This document shows positions 17,478-25,663 of a DNA stretch of 64,000 nt, piece by piece. The stretch covers positions 1 through 64,000 of the forward strand of contig CAKTEH010000005.1 in NCBI GenBank assembly GCA_934546935.1. Reading direction: 5' to 3'. This DNA comes from an uncultured Eubacteriales bacterium. GTDB lineage: Bacteria > Bacillota > Clostridia > Oscillospirales > QAMX01. The notes below the pieces were generated by a model. The model saw only the letters and a list, made by a program, of their open reading frames with translations. It did no database searches and was not told where the DNA came from. The position numbers and the translations under genes were made by a program. How positions within the stretch are numbered: position 1 is the stretch's first letter; the number at the start of each line of letters is the position of its first letter.

Positions 17478-17816
17478 TTACTTTTCCTGTGAATCGGTCA
17501 GTGCCCTGCTTCCAGGCATATCTTCGATTTCAAAACCGTATATGAGCTCAGTAAGCTCCAGTATTTCCAGAATTTCCGGCCGGATGTGCCGAAGGCGCAG
17601 GTATGCCCTGCCTTCCAGCGCTTCGCGGAACCGGATAAGCGCCTCAAGCCCCTCCCCGGTAACATCAAACCAGAGCAAGCCGTCGATAATAACCTCATGG
17701 AGTTCCAGGGCCGGATCCTGCAGCAATGCCAGAAGCTTTTCGCCGCCGGCCGCGTCCAGCGTCCCATCCGGTGCAAGAATACAGGCGCTGCCTTTCTGTT
17801 TAACAATCAGTTCCAT
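17478..17816 (-). CDS. STAS domain protein (anti-sigma factor antagonist-like)
   Basis: A 112-residue single STAS domain with the beta-alpha pattern LDAAGGEKLLALL, HEVIIDGLLWFDVTGEGLEALI, RLRHIRPEILEILELTEL. In SpoIIAA-type proteins the loop is D-S-S-G with a phosphorylated Ser; here it reads D-V-T-G, so a Thr stands at the phosphorylation position. No partner kinase is adjacent. It starts nine bases after the purine nucleoside phosphorylase stop, with AAGGGG close before the ATG at 17816, so the two are probably cotranscribed. Confidence 0.8.
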   Translation of the reverse strand: MELIVKQKGSACILAPDGTLDAAGGEKLLALLQDPALELHEVIIDGLLWFDVTGEGLEALIRFREALEGRAYLRLRHIRPEILEILELTELIYGFEIEDMPGSRALTDSQEK

Positions 17817-17825
17817 ATACACCCC

Positions 17826-18656
17826 TTATTTCGATCCGTACATTTCATCGACTGCGATTTTGAGAAGCTTTTCAAAATGATCAGACGCCTGTCCGGCCGT
17901 CAGTTTCACTTCCTCATGCGACAGCTTTTTCGCTTCAATCCCAGCTGCCATATTGGTAATACAGCTGATTCCACAGACGGCCATACCCATATGCCGCGCA
18001 GCAATCGCTTCAATTGCAGTGCTCATCCCAACCGCATCGGCGCCAAGCGCAGCGTAGGCACGGATTTCCGCAGGCGTCTCATATTGCGGTCCCGGGGTCT
18101 GAATATAAACGCCCTCGCGCAGTTCCAGGCCCTGTCCGGCCGCCGCCTCCCGGATTTTCCCACGCAGCTGCGCATCGTAAACCTCGCTCATGTCAGGAAA
18201 TCGAGGGCCGAGCGCTTCGATATTTATACCGCGCAACGGCGAAGGGACAAAGGACGCAATATGATCGCAAATCAGCATTAGATCCCCCGGTTTGAAACTG
18301 CGGTTAATTCCGCCGGCAGCGTTGGTCAAAATCAGCTTCTCCGCACCAAGCATCGAAAGCATGCGGACCGGCATCACAACCTGTTCCACATCATAGCCTT
18401 CGTAATAATGGAAGCGTCCTTGCATTGCCGCGACGCGTATCCCGTCAAGCTTTCCAAAAACAAACTGCCCCGCATGCGTATCCACCGTACACTCCGGAAG
18501 CCCGGGGATCTGCGCATAGGCAACTGTGACGGCATCTTCAATCGCCTCGGCGAATCCACCGAGCCCGGAGCCCAGCACGATCGCAATTTCCGGTTCAAAA
18601 CCGAGCTTTTGCCAGACTGCCGCGCAGCCTTTCTTCAAATTTTCATATATCTCCAT
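17826..18656 (-). CDS. punA: Purine-nucleoside phosphorylase
   Basis: A 276-residue trimeric-type phosphorylase that splits purine (deoxy)nucleosides with phosphate to base and (deoxy)ribose 1-phosphate. Visible motifs: the phosphate-binding VLGSGLGG near residue 27, the GRFHYYEG phosphate loop, TNAAGGIN, the base-binding ESP-type region TPGPQYETPAEIRAYAALGADAVGMST and SCITNMAAG. Length is as expected for PNP/MTAP enzymes of type II. It is the first gene of a two-gene unit with the STAS protein. Confidence 0.95.
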   Translation of the reverse strand: MEIYENLKKGCAAVWQKLGFEPEIAIVLGSGLGGFAEAIEDAVTVAYAQIPGLPECTVDTHAGQFVFGKLDGIRVAAMQGRFHYYEGYDVEQVVMPVRMLSMLGAEKLILTNAAGGINRSFKPGDLMLICDHIASFVPSPLRGINIEALGPRFPDMSEVYDAQLRGKIREAAAGQGLELREGVYIQTPGPQYETPAEIRAYAALGADAVGMSTAIEAIAARHMGMAVCGISCITNMAAGIEAKKLSHEEVKLTAGQASDHFEKLLKIAVDEMYGSK

Positions 18657-18690
18657 CTCTTATTCCCCTTTCTTTTCACTCACAAACCCT

Positions 18691-18718
18691 ATTTTACCAC
18701 ATTTACCCGCAAATACAA
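18691..18718 (-). promoter_or_regulatory. Promoter of the purine nucleoside phosphorylase unit
   Basis: Minus-strand TTGTAT (18718-18713), 16-base spacer, TAAAAT (18696-18691). Confidence 0.55.
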
Positions 18719-18777
18719 GCCTGCCGCAGCGCGAGCATTTCCGTTTTGCCCACACTCCCTGTCCCCAGAAATGCGGC

Positions 18778-18806
18778 TTGCAAATACGCCCCGGCTGCTT
18801 TATAAT
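18778..18806 (+). promoter_or_regulatory. Sigma-A promoter of the Crp-type regulator
   Basis: TTGCAA (18778-18783), 17-base spacer, TATAAT (18801-18806). Transcription would start near 18813, only about 17 bases before the coding start. Confidence 0.8.
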
Positions 18807-18829
18807 AGCGCTGATGAAAGGACACTTCT

Positions 18830-19492
18830 ATGTATGAATCGATAATACGCCGCTGCCCGCTTTTTACAGGCCTTACAGATCCAGATTATCAATATGCGCT
18901 GCGCTTTTTTTCTGCGGAAAACCGGCGCCATGAGAAAGGGGATTTCCTTAACCGGCCAGGTTTCCCGCTTCCCGCTTTCGGTCTTGTTCTGGATGGAAAT
19001 GTACAGGTTTATATGGTGGACATCGACGGCCAGGAAATGATTATGGCCAATGTATCCTCAGGAGATACTTTTGGCGAATCCCTATGGTACCTGCAACTCG
19101 ACGCGCCGGTTTATATCCGCGCGCTTTCCAGCTGCGAAATCCTTTGGCTCAATCCGGAAAACATCCGAAGCCAAAGCCTGCTGAACGGACTGGATGCACA
19201 ATTTTCCGGCCGTTTCACAGCTATGCTCGCACGGCGCACACTGTCCATGAATGACCGGATCCAGATCCTCTCCAAATCTACGCTCCGGCAGAAACTGATC
19301 GCTTTTTTTACCCAATATGCACAGCACTCGGGAAAAGACGGTTTTACCGTACCTTTCAACCGATCGGACATGGCCGTTTACCTCGGCGCTGAACGCAGTG
19401 CGCTGTCGCGGGAGCTGTCTCGGATGCAAAAAGAAGGAATCATCGATTTTCACAAAAACCACTTTCAAATCCTCATAAACTTCCACGAATAG
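18830..19492 (+). CDS. Crp/Fnr family transcriptional regulator
   Basis: A 220-residue regulator. Residues 1-130 form a cyclic-nucleotide-binding-like beta barrel (GLVLDGNVQVYMVDIDGQEMIMANVSSGDTFGES), followed by a dimerisation helix and a C-terminal winged helix (NRSDMAVYLGAERSALSRELSRMQKEGII). The cAMP-contacting residues of true CRP are not evident and there is no N-terminal Cys cluster as in Fnr, so the effector is unknown. A perfect 16-bp palindrome and a promoter lie just after the gene and before an ABC importer, which makes the importer its probable target. Confidence 0.9.
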   Translation: MYESIIRRCPLFTGLTDPDYQYALRFFSAENRRHEKGDFLNRPGFPLPAFGLVLDGNVQVYMVDIDGQEMIMANVSSGDTFGESLWYLQLDAPVYIRALSSCEILWLNPENIRSQSLLNGLDAQFSGRFTAMLARRTLSMNDRIQILSKSTLRQKLIAFFTQYAQHSGKDGFTVPFNRSDMAVYLGAERSALSRELSRMQKEGIIDFHKNHFQILINFHE

Positions 19493-19503
19493 GCTATAGA
19501 TTT

Positions 19504-19545
19504 CGTTGCAGATGCAACGTTAATTCTATACTAAGTGCGTATAAT
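19504..19545 (+). promoter_or_regulatory. Crp-type operator and promoter of the ABC importer
   Basis: A perfect palindrome CGTTGCA-GA-TGCAACG (19504-19519) is centred at 19511.5. A TATAAT box lies at 19540-19545 with a poor -35 region. The expected start near 19552 puts the palindrome centre about 40.5 bases upstream, the place of class II CRP/FNR activator sites. That the neighbouring Crp-type protein binds here is inferred. Confidence 0.75.
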
Positions 19546-19588
19546 AAATACGTACTCCAAATTGGAAGAAAGAAGGATACACAAAACT

Positions 19589-20704
19589 ATGAAAAAGACC
19601 ATTTCCCTGTTTTTAGCCCTGGTCATGATTCTGGCGCTGGCTTCCGGATGCGCGGCTGATCCGAACGGAAACGCATCTTCCGGTAATCTGCAGCCCAGCG
19701 AGGATGGCAACACCGCTGATCCGGGCGAAGATGTCCCAGACGACACCCAGCAGCCTGACACCGGCGATTCAGAAGATGGCCAGGACGAACCGGACGGGCC
19801 TGACACACAGGAGCTTACGATCCGTCTTGGCGGCCTGAAAGGTCCGACTACCATCGGCATGCTCAAGCTGCTGTCCGATGCAGACGCCGGAACCACCGCA
19901 AATCATTACGACTATACCCTTGCCGCTTCTGCGGACGAACTGACGCCGCTGCTGCTGAAAGGCGAGCTCGACGTCATCGCTGCTCCGGTTAACCTGGGCG
20001 CCGTACTGTATAATAATAGCGACGGCGCAGTCCAGTTCGCCGCCATTAATACCCTCGGCGTCGTTTATATCGTTGAAAAAGGCGGAGAAACCGTTAATTC
20101 CGTTGCCGATCTAAAAGACAAAACCATTTATGCTACCGGAAAAGGCTCCACGCCGGAATATGCGCTGCGCTATCTGCTAACCCAGAATGGCCTGGATCCG
20201 GACACTGACGTAACCATCGAATGGAAAAGCGAACCGACTGAAGTTGTTGCGTTGATGAATGAGTCCGAAAATTCGGTTGCCATGCTTCCCCAGCCCTTTG
20301 TAACCGTTGCGCAAAGCCAGGTGGAAGGGCTGCGCATTGCGCTGGATCTGACACAGGAATGGAACGCGCTGGACAACGGCAGCCTGTTTATTACTGCCGG
20401 CCTGATCGTGCGCCGTGAATTCGCAGAAAATTATCCGGAGCAGTTTGCGGCTTTCCTCGAAGAGTATAAGGCATCGACACAATATGCCAATACCAACGTT
20501 GAAGAGACCGCGGCACTGTGCGAAAGCTATGATATTGTAAAGGCGGGCGTCGCCAAAACCGCTATTCCATTTTGCAACATCACGTATATTGATGGCGATG
20601 AGATGGCCGAAGCAGTCGGTGCCTACCTGTCTATCCTTTACGAACAGAATCCGAAAGCCGTCGGCGGCACACTGCCAGGTGAGGATTTCTACTATAAACC
20701 CTGA
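19589..20704 (+). CDS. ABC transporter substrate-binding lipoprotein (NitT/TauT-like)
   Basis: A 371-residue exported lipoprotein. The signal peptide ends in the lipobox LASG|C (Cys near residue 22). A 45-residue linker very rich in Asp, Glu, Pro and Gly follows, then a periplasmic-binding-protein type 2 domain (LTIRLGGLKGPTTIGMLKLL..., VADLKDKTIYATGKGSTPEYALRYLL, VALMNESENSVAMLPQPFVTVA), typical of SsuA/ThiY/NMT1-like proteins. The ligand (sulfonate, thiamine precursor, nitrate or other) cannot be fixed. The ATG at 19589 begins the signal peptide. It leads a binding protein-permease-ATPase operon under the Crp-type site. Confidence 0.9.
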   Translation: MKKTISLFLALVMILALASGCAADPNGNASSGNLQPSEDGNTADPGEDVPDDTQQPDTGDSEDGQDEPDGPDTQELTIRLGGLKGPTTIGMLKLLSDADAGTTANHYDYTLAASADELTPLLLKGELDVIAAPVNLGAVLYNNSDGAVQFAAINTLGVVYIVEKGGETVNSVADLKDKTIYATGKGSTPEYALRYLLTQNGLDPDTDVTIEWKSEPTEVVALMNESENSVAMLPQPFVTVAQSQVEGLRIALDLTQEWNALDNGSLFITAGLIVRREFAENYPEQFAAFLEEYKASTQYANTNVEETAALCESYDIVKAGVAKTAIPFCNITYIDGDEMAEAVGAYLSILYEQNPKAVGGTLPGEDFYYKP

Positions 20705-20713
20705 CGGAGCTAT

Positions 20714-21466
20714 ATGCAGAAGCTGGAGAAACTGAAAAAAATATTGGCTGTTGCCGCCGCCCTTGCCGTTTGGCAGGCGGCGGCGATGCTGCTTGGCCAC
20801 GACATCCTTTTAGTATCCCCTCTGAAGGTTTTGGCGCGTCTTGCTGGCATCTGGCGTGAACCGGGATTTTTTGCGGCCATTGGCTTTACGCTCTGGCGTA
20901 TTGCCGCCGGTTTTTTTCTGGGATTTGCTGCCGGATGCCTGCTGGCCGTCCTCGCCGGACGGTTCCGGATTCTGGAAACCGTATTGTGGCCCTATATGAT
21001 TACCATTAAATCCGTACCGGTTGCCTCTTTTATTATCCTGTGCCTGATTTTTTTAAGTTCCTCCACGCTTTCCATCTTTATTTCCTTCCTTATGGTTCTA
21101 CCGATTATTTATCAAAATATCCTTCAGGGTATTAAAAGCGCAGATCCCGCCCTTCTGCAAATGGCGCAGGTGTTCGCTGTCCCCTGGCCGAGACGTTTTT
21201 TTTATATCCTTCTTCCCCAGCTGAAGCCTTTTTTGCTTTCCGCCTGTTCCGTCGCACTTGGCCTTTCCTGGAAGGCAGGCGTCGCAGCCGAAGTTATCGG
21301 CATTCCTGACGGCTCAATTGGTGAAATGCTGTATCAGGCGAAGGTGTATCTTGACACAGACGATCTGTTTGCCTGGACAATTATTATTGTATTGACAAGC
21401 GTTGCATTTGAAAAACTATTCCTGTTTATTTTAAAAAAAGGGTTTGCCTGGCTGGAGAAACATTGA
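20714..21466 (+). CDS. ABC transporter permease (SsuC/TauC-like)
   Basis: A 250-residue integral membrane permease with about six helices. The EAA loop that contacts the ATPase reads LLQMAQVFAVPWPRRFFYILLPQLKPFLLSA near residues 150-180, and GLSWKAGVAAEVIGIPDGSIGEML follows, as in NitT/TauT-family permeases. It starts nine bases after the binding-protein stop, and its TGA overlaps the ATPase start. Confidence 0.92.
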   Translation: MQKLEKLKKILAVAAALAVWQAAAMLLGHDILLVSPLKVLARLAGIWREPGFFAAIGFTLWRIAAGFFLGFAAGCLLAVLAGRFRILETVLWPYMITIKSVPVASFIILCLIFLSSSTLSIFISFLMVLPIIYQNILQGIKSADPALLQMAQVFAVPWPRRFFYILLPQLKPFLLSACSVALGLSWKAGVAAEVIGIPDGSIGEMLYQAKVYLDTDDLFAWTIIIVLTSVAFEKLFLFILKKGFAWLEKH

Positions 21467-22035
21467 TGGATATCTGTATTATAAAACTCAACAAAAGTTT
21501 TGGGGATAAACAGGTCCTGCGTGACTTCAGCGCCCGCTTTCCGCAGGGCCGCCGCAGCTGCGTCATGGGAAGTTCCGGCTGTGGAAAAACCACATTGTTG
21601 AATATTCTTTTGGGGTTGGAAAAACCGGACTCCGGTGAGATTACCGGGCTTCCGGAACGGATCTCCGCTGTATTCCAGGAAGACCGCCTGTGCCCGCAGT
21701 TTTCCGCGCTGGCGAACCTCCGCCTTGTGACAGGTAAACGGGTTCCGGCAGAAACCCTGCGCACACATCTGCACGCATTGGGATTGGGGGAAAGCCTTAG
21801 CCTGCCGGTCTGTGAGCTTTCCGGCGGTATGCGGCGCCGTGTTGCCGTTGCCCGCGCCATGCTCTATGATGCACCGCTCATCATGCTTGATGAGCCTTTC
21901 AAAGGGCTTGACGAAACAACAAAGCAAATGACCATGGATTATGTCCGTACCTGCTGCTGCGGCCGTACCCTGATTTTTGTTACGCACGATGCCGCCGAAG
22001 CAGCATACTTATCTGAAACTGTAATCCGGATGTAA
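21466..22035 (+). CDS. ABC transporter ATP-binding protein
   Basis: A 189-residue nucleotide-binding subunit, shorter than the usual 240-260. Walker A (GSSGCGKTT), the Q-loop (VFQEDRLCPQ), the signature LSGGMRRRVAVARAM, Walker B (LIMLDEPFKGLD) and the switch His (FVTHD) are all intact, so it should be functional; only the C-terminal tail is trimmed. The ATG at 21466 overlaps the permease stop (TGATG). The frame extends only one codon further upstream. Confidence 0.93.
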   Translation: MDICIIKLNKSFGDKQVLRDFSARFPQGRRSCVMGSSGCGKTTLLNILLGLEKPDSGEITGLPERISAVFQEDRLCPQFSALANLRLVTGKRVPAETLRTHLHALGLGESLSLPVCELSGGMRRRVAVARAMLYDAPLIMLDEPFKGLDETTKQMTMDYVRTCCCGRTLIFVTHDAAEAAYLSETVIRM

Positions 22036-22074
22036 GCTTAGGCATGAGGTTCCACGTTGTTATAAACGAAAGGA

Positions 22075-22115
22075 AAAGGGCCTGGGAAGACTATAAAAGT
22101 CTTTCCAGGCCCTTT
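22075..22115. terminator. Strong bidirectional terminator
   Basis: Perfect 18-bp arms (22075-22092 and 22098-22115) around ATAAA, with A and T ends. It separates the ABC operon from the convergent HD gene. Confidence 0.92.
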
Positions 22116-22143
22116 CAGCACCCTTGCAACAAAGCACGGCTAC

Positions 22144-22635
22144 TTATACGCCAAACATGTCCATAAGTATCTTTTTCCCCGTTTCCGTCTGGAAAAAACG
22201 CTCTTTTGCCGTTAAAATTGCATCCAGGCTGAATTCGCTTTCATATGCATTAACCAGAAAATCTGCTTCCAGCAAAATCTGATAATCCAGTCCGTCTACG
22301 CCTGTATAGGTATGATGATGCGCAACAAGAAAGCAGACCCGGTCAATTAGGGCCTCCTCAAAATTTAAAGACGTCAGCATTTTGCGTGCCGGCGCAACGC
22401 CTTCGCGTTCCTGTAAGAGGCCGGAAGAACTTGCGTATTTTTCCAACGCCGGACGAATCCCGATGTCATGTACCAACGCCGCCGCTTCCAGTATGTCCTG
22501 TAACTTAGCGTCCAACCCTTCAGCTGCCCCAATTAAGCGGGCAAAACCATACACCTTGATAAAATGCTGGATTCTTTTGGGACACCCCCGCTCATATTCA
22601 ACCATTGCACAGGCAAGCTGATCTAAATCCCCCAT
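22144..22635 (-). CDS. HD domain protein (putative phosphohydrolase)
   Basis: A 163-residue protein with the HD signature: His in QHFIKVYGFA, the HD pair in AALVHDIGI, and a His-rich loop VAHHHTYTG plus a late Asp (LEADFLV). These would bind divalent metal and hydrolyse a phosphoester, often a nucleotide. The domain fills the whole protein. It lies downstream of asnS with a terminator between, so coregulation is doubtful. Confidence 0.85.
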   Translation of the reverse strand: MGDLDQLACAMVEYERGCPKRIQHFIKVYGFARLIGAAEGLDAKLQDILEAAALVHDIGIRPALEKYASSSGLLQEREGVAPARKMLTSLNFEEALIDRVCFLVAHHHTYTGVDGLDYQILLEADFLVNAYESEFSLDAILTAKERFFQTETGKKILMDMFGV

Positions 22636-22662
22636 TATTTATTTCTCCCTTCCAAAGCAAAA

Positions 22663-22685
22663 GGGCCGCAGATATCCTGCGGCCC
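22663..22685 (-). terminator. Intrinsic terminator of asnS
   Basis: GGGCCGCAG arms (22663-22671 and 22677-22685) with a 5-base loop, followed by TTTT on the minus strand. Confidence 0.8.
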
Positions 22686-22697
22686 TATGTTTTTTGA

Positions 22698-24089
22698 TTA
22701 AAATTCCGCGCTTCCGGTTGTACGCGGGAAAGGCAAGACATCGCGAATGTTTGCGATGCCGGTGACATACATAATCAGACGCTCGAACCCCAGTCCATAG
22801 CCGGCATGATGCGTCCCGCCAAAACGGCGCAAATCAAGATACCACCAGTAGTCCTCGGGTTTTAAGCCGCACTCTTCCATGCGCGCAAGCAGCACATCAA
22901 GACGCTCTTCGCGCTGGCTCCCACCGATAAGTTCGCCAATACCTGGCACCAGCATGTCCATTGCCGCAACCGTCTTCCCATCGTCATTAAGCCGCATATA
23001 AAAAGCCTTGATCTCCTTGGGGTAGTTAATGACAAAAGTCGGTTTCTTCATGATTACTTCCGTAATATAGCGCTCGTGCTCTGTCTGCAGATCACAGCCC
23101 CAATAAACCGGATATTCAAAATTCTCCTTGTTTTTCTCCAAAAGCGCGATCGCTTCAGTATAGGTCAGCACGCCGAAATCCGACTCCACAATATGCGTCA
23201 GCCGTTCAATCAGGCCCGGGTCAGTAAAACGGTTGAAAAACTCCATCTCCGCTTTGCAATTGTCAAGCAGATGACGGATAACATGCTTTGTCATATCGGT
23301 AGCCAGCGCCATATCGTCGTCTAAATCGGCAAAGGCAATTTCCGGTTCGATCATCCAGAATTCCGCAGCATGGCGCTGGGTAAAGGAGCGTTCTGCACGG
23401 AAAGTCGGCCCAAATGTATAGGTTTTTCCGAAAGCAAGGGCAAATGTCTCGGCGTTGAGCTGGCCAGAAACTGTAAGATTAGCCTGTTTTCCAAAATAAT
23501 CCTGACTATAATCCACTTCCCCATCTTCGGTAAGCGGCGGTTTTTTTGCATCCAGCGTTGTCAGGCGGAACATTTCGCCTGCGCCTTCACAGTCGGAAGC
23601 GGTAATAATCGGCGTATGCGCATAGACAAAACCGCGGTCATGAAAAAACTGATGGATCGCAAAAGCTGCTTCACTGCGCACACGGAAAGCCGCATTATAC
23701 AGGTTCGCACGGGGCCGCAGATGCGCGATGGTGCGCATATATTCGACGCTGTGGCGCTTTTTCTGCAGCGGATATTCCGGACTCGATGCGCCTTCAAGCG
23801 TAACCTTTTCCGCAGAAAGCTCAAACAGCTGCTTCGCCCCCTGGCTTTTTACCAGTATGCCTTCCACAATGATTGCCGCGCCGACATTATAATGCATAAT
23901 TTCCGAAAATCCTTCCACCGTATCATTGACGACAATTTGAAGGTTGGAAAGATAGGAGCCATCGTTTAATTCGATAAAGCCAAAGGTTTTCGAACTGCGG
24001 CTGGTACGAATCCAGCCGGCGACTGTGATTTTTTTATCCAAAAAAGCTTCATATCCGGAATAAAGCGCCCGGATGCTGGTATATTTCAT
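22698..24089 (-). CDS. asnS: Asparaginyl-tRNA synthetase
   Basis: A 463-residue class IIb synthetase that charges tRNA-Asn. The N-terminal OB-fold anticodon-binding domain (KKITVAGWIRTSRSSKTFGFIELNDG) precedes the catalytic core with motif 2 (TFRAERSFTQRHAAEFWMIEPE) and motif 3 (GYGLGFERLIMYVTG). Length and motifs match AsnS rather than AspS. AGGAAGG stands before the ATG. It begins five bases after the stop of the TSCPD gene, so they are one transcript. Confidence 0.97.
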   Translation of the reverse strand: MKYTSIRALYSGYEAFLDKKITVAGWIRTSRSSKTFGFIELNDGSYLSNLQIVVNDTVEGFSEIMHYNVGAAIIVEGILVKSQGAKQLFELSAEKVTLEGASSPEYPLQKKRHSVEYMRTIAHLRPRANLYNAAFRVRSEAAFAIHQFFHDRGFVYAHTPIITASDCEGAGEMFRLTTLDAKKPPLTEDGEVDYSQDYFGKQANLTVSGQLNAETFALAFGKTYTFGPTFRAERSFTQRHAAEFWMIEPEIAFADLDDDMALATDMTKHVIRHLLDNCKAEMEFFNRFTDPGLIERLTHIVESDFGVLTYTEAIALLEKNKENFEYPVYWGCDLQTEHERYITEVIMKKPTFVINYPKEIKAFYMRLNDDGKTVAAMDMLVPGIGELIGGSQREERLDVLLARMEECGLKPEDYWWYLDLRRFGGTHHAGYGLGFERLIMYVTGIANIRDVLPFPRTTGSAEF

Positions 24090-24094
24090 TTTTA

Positions 24095-24340
24095 TTATCC
24101 TTCCTGTATGGCTTTTTCAAGCGCTCTTGCAAGCTGGTCAGGACAGGAGGTTGCCTTGCTGCCGCAGCGGATCCCACGCAGGCGCGTGATAACGTCCTCA
24201 ACCTTCATTCCGTTTGCAAGACTCGCAACGCCCTGGGTATTGCCGCTGCAGCCGCCTTCAAACGCCACGTTCTTCACGATACCGTCCTCGATATCAAATC
24301 TGACGCTGCGTGAGCAGACACCGCTGACAGTATACTTCAT
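24095..24340 (-). CDS. TSCPD domain protein (TIGR03905 type)
   Basis: An 81-residue protein with the pattern MKYTVSGVCSRSVRFDIEDG..., GGCSGNTQGVASL and the name-giving TSCPDQLARAL motif near the C-terminus. TSCPD domains occur at the end of vitamin B12-dependent ribonucleotide reductases and as stand-alone small proteins. The Cys residues suggest metal binding or a redox role, but none is established. It is the first gene of the unit with asnS and has a good AGGAGG site. Confidence 0.88.
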   Translation of the reverse strand: MKYTVSGVCSRSVRFDIEDGIVKNVAFEGGCSGNTQGVASLANGMKVEDVITRLRGIRCGSKATSCPDQLARALEKAIQEG

Positions 24341-24431
24341 AAATATGCCTCCTTTTTAATCTGACTGATTCTTTTTATCAGGCAATCCCGGCGGAATGCC
24401 CGATAAAAGGGGCAGAATCCCGATTTATGTG

Positions 24432-24460
24432 ATTTTACCACACTATTCAAAAAAAATCCA
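24432..24460 (-). promoter_or_regulatory. Promoter of the TSCPD-asnS unit
   Basis: Minus-strand TGGATT (24460-24455), 17-base spacer, TAAAAT (24437-24432). Confidence 0.45.
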
Positions 24461-24528
24461 TAGCATGTATTCATAAAATTGGCCGGTATGCCCGCCGCTT
24501 TTCTTGATTGTTCCCAGGCGCGGAAAAA

Positions 24529-25416
24529 TCACCGCATTCTTGTTTCCATCCGCCTGGCAAGCGTACAAAGCGCCTCCGTGCCCTTGAAAACCGCAAGCGC
24601 CGAACATGCCTTTTGCGTCAGCTGTGCAACCATTTCTTCACAGCGTGTCAGCCCGTAAAGCCCAACAAATGTTGTCTTTCCCTGGCGGGCGTCCACGCCG
24701 GTTGCTTTTCCAAGCGTCTGTGCGTCGCCGATACAGTCGAGCATATCGTCGCGGATCTGGAAAGCAAGGCCAAGTGCCCGCGCATAGTCCGCAGCAGCGG
24801 AAATCCCGGTTTCATCCGCACCCGCAATAATACAGCCGGCCTGGCAAGCCGCAGTAATTAGCGCGCCGGTTTTCATCGCGCACATCTTTTCCAGCGTCTG
24901 CGCATCCGGCAGGCATCCTTCTTCCTCTACATCCACGCACTGCCCGCCAAGCATACCATAGAGCCCCGCGCCCCGCGCCAGCGCACCGGCGGCCTGCAAC
25001 GCAGCCTGTGCGCCGGTATGCCGCAGCGTTTCCGGCGCAAGCGCCGTCTCAAAAGCAAGCGTCAGGAGCCCGTCGCCGGCCAAAACCGCCATTGCCTCCC
25101 CAAAGGCCCTGTGGCAAGACGGTTTTCCCCGGCGCAGGTCGTCATCATCCATACAGGGAAGGTCGTCGTGAATCAGGGAATATGCATGGATCATTTCCAC
25201 CGCACAGGCAAACGGCATTGCAGCCTCGGCAGACCCGCCGCACACCCGGCAGAATTCCAATACAAGCGCGCCGCGCAGGCGTTTCCCGCCGCCGAGCAGG
25301 CTATAGCGCATTGCATCGGCGACCCGCTGCTGCGCAAGCCCTGCCTGCGGAATACAGGCAGAAAGCGCCGCCTCAATCTTAGGCGCATAAAAAGCGAGCA
25401 TATCCCTAGATTCCAT
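24529..25416 (-). CDS. ispA: Polyprenyl diphosphate synthase (farnesyl/geranyl type)
   Basis: A 295-residue trans-prenyltransferase that extends allylic diphosphates with isopentenyl diphosphate. The first Asp-rich motif is DDLPCMDDDD and the second is DDMLD, with GGGKRLRGALV near residue 45. This is the IspA type that follows xseB in many Bacillota. The ATG at 25416 overlaps the end of xseB by 11 bases, which indicates translational coupling. Other ATGs at 25425 and 25401 are possible. The chain length of the product (C15 most often) cannot be read with certainty. Confidence 0.93.
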   Translation of the reverse strand: MESRDMLAFYAPKIEAALSACIPQAGLAQQRVADAMRYSLLGGGKRLRGALVLEFCRVCGGSAEAAMPFACAVEMIHAYSLIHDDLPCMDDDDLRRGKPSCHRAFGEAMAVLAGDGLLTLAFETALAPETLRHTGAQAALQAAGALARGAGLYGMLGGQCVDVEEEGCLPDAQTLEKMCAMKTGALITAACQAGCIIAGADETGISAAADYARALGLAFQIRDDMLDCIGDAQTLGKATGVDARQGKTTFVGLYGLTRCEEMVAQLTQKACSALAVFKGTEALCTLARRMETRMR

Positions 25417-25663
25417 AGTCTGCATCCGGGTCAAAGGCCTGTTCCTGCACCTTACCGTCTTCACCCTGCAAAAGGATGCTGACGCGTTTTTCCGCCTGAT
25501 CCAGCGCCGAGTTGCAGCGCTTAATCAGGCCCGCGCCCTCTTCATATAATGCGAGCGACTCATCCAGCGGCGCTTCGCCGCGTTCAAGCAGCGCCACAAT
25601 TTCCTCCAGCCTGGCAAGCCCCTGTTCAAAACTCATTTTCGTCTCTGTTTTCTTCCCGTCCAT
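25406..25663 (-). CDS. xseB: Exodeoxyribonuclease VII small subunit
   Basis: An 85-residue helical protein with the family pattern MSFEQGLARLEEIVALLERGEAPLDESLALYEEG. It binds XseA to form the nuclease that degrades single-stranded DNA to oligonucleotides. The ATG at 25663 is used because GGAGGG precedes it; it overlaps the xseA end by 38 bases. An internal ATG at 25636 also fits the family start. Confidence 0.95.
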   Translation of the reverse strand: MDGKKTETKMSFEQGLARLEEIVALLERGEAPLDESLALYEEGAGLIKRCNSALDQAEKRVSILLQGEDGKVQEQAFDPDADYGI

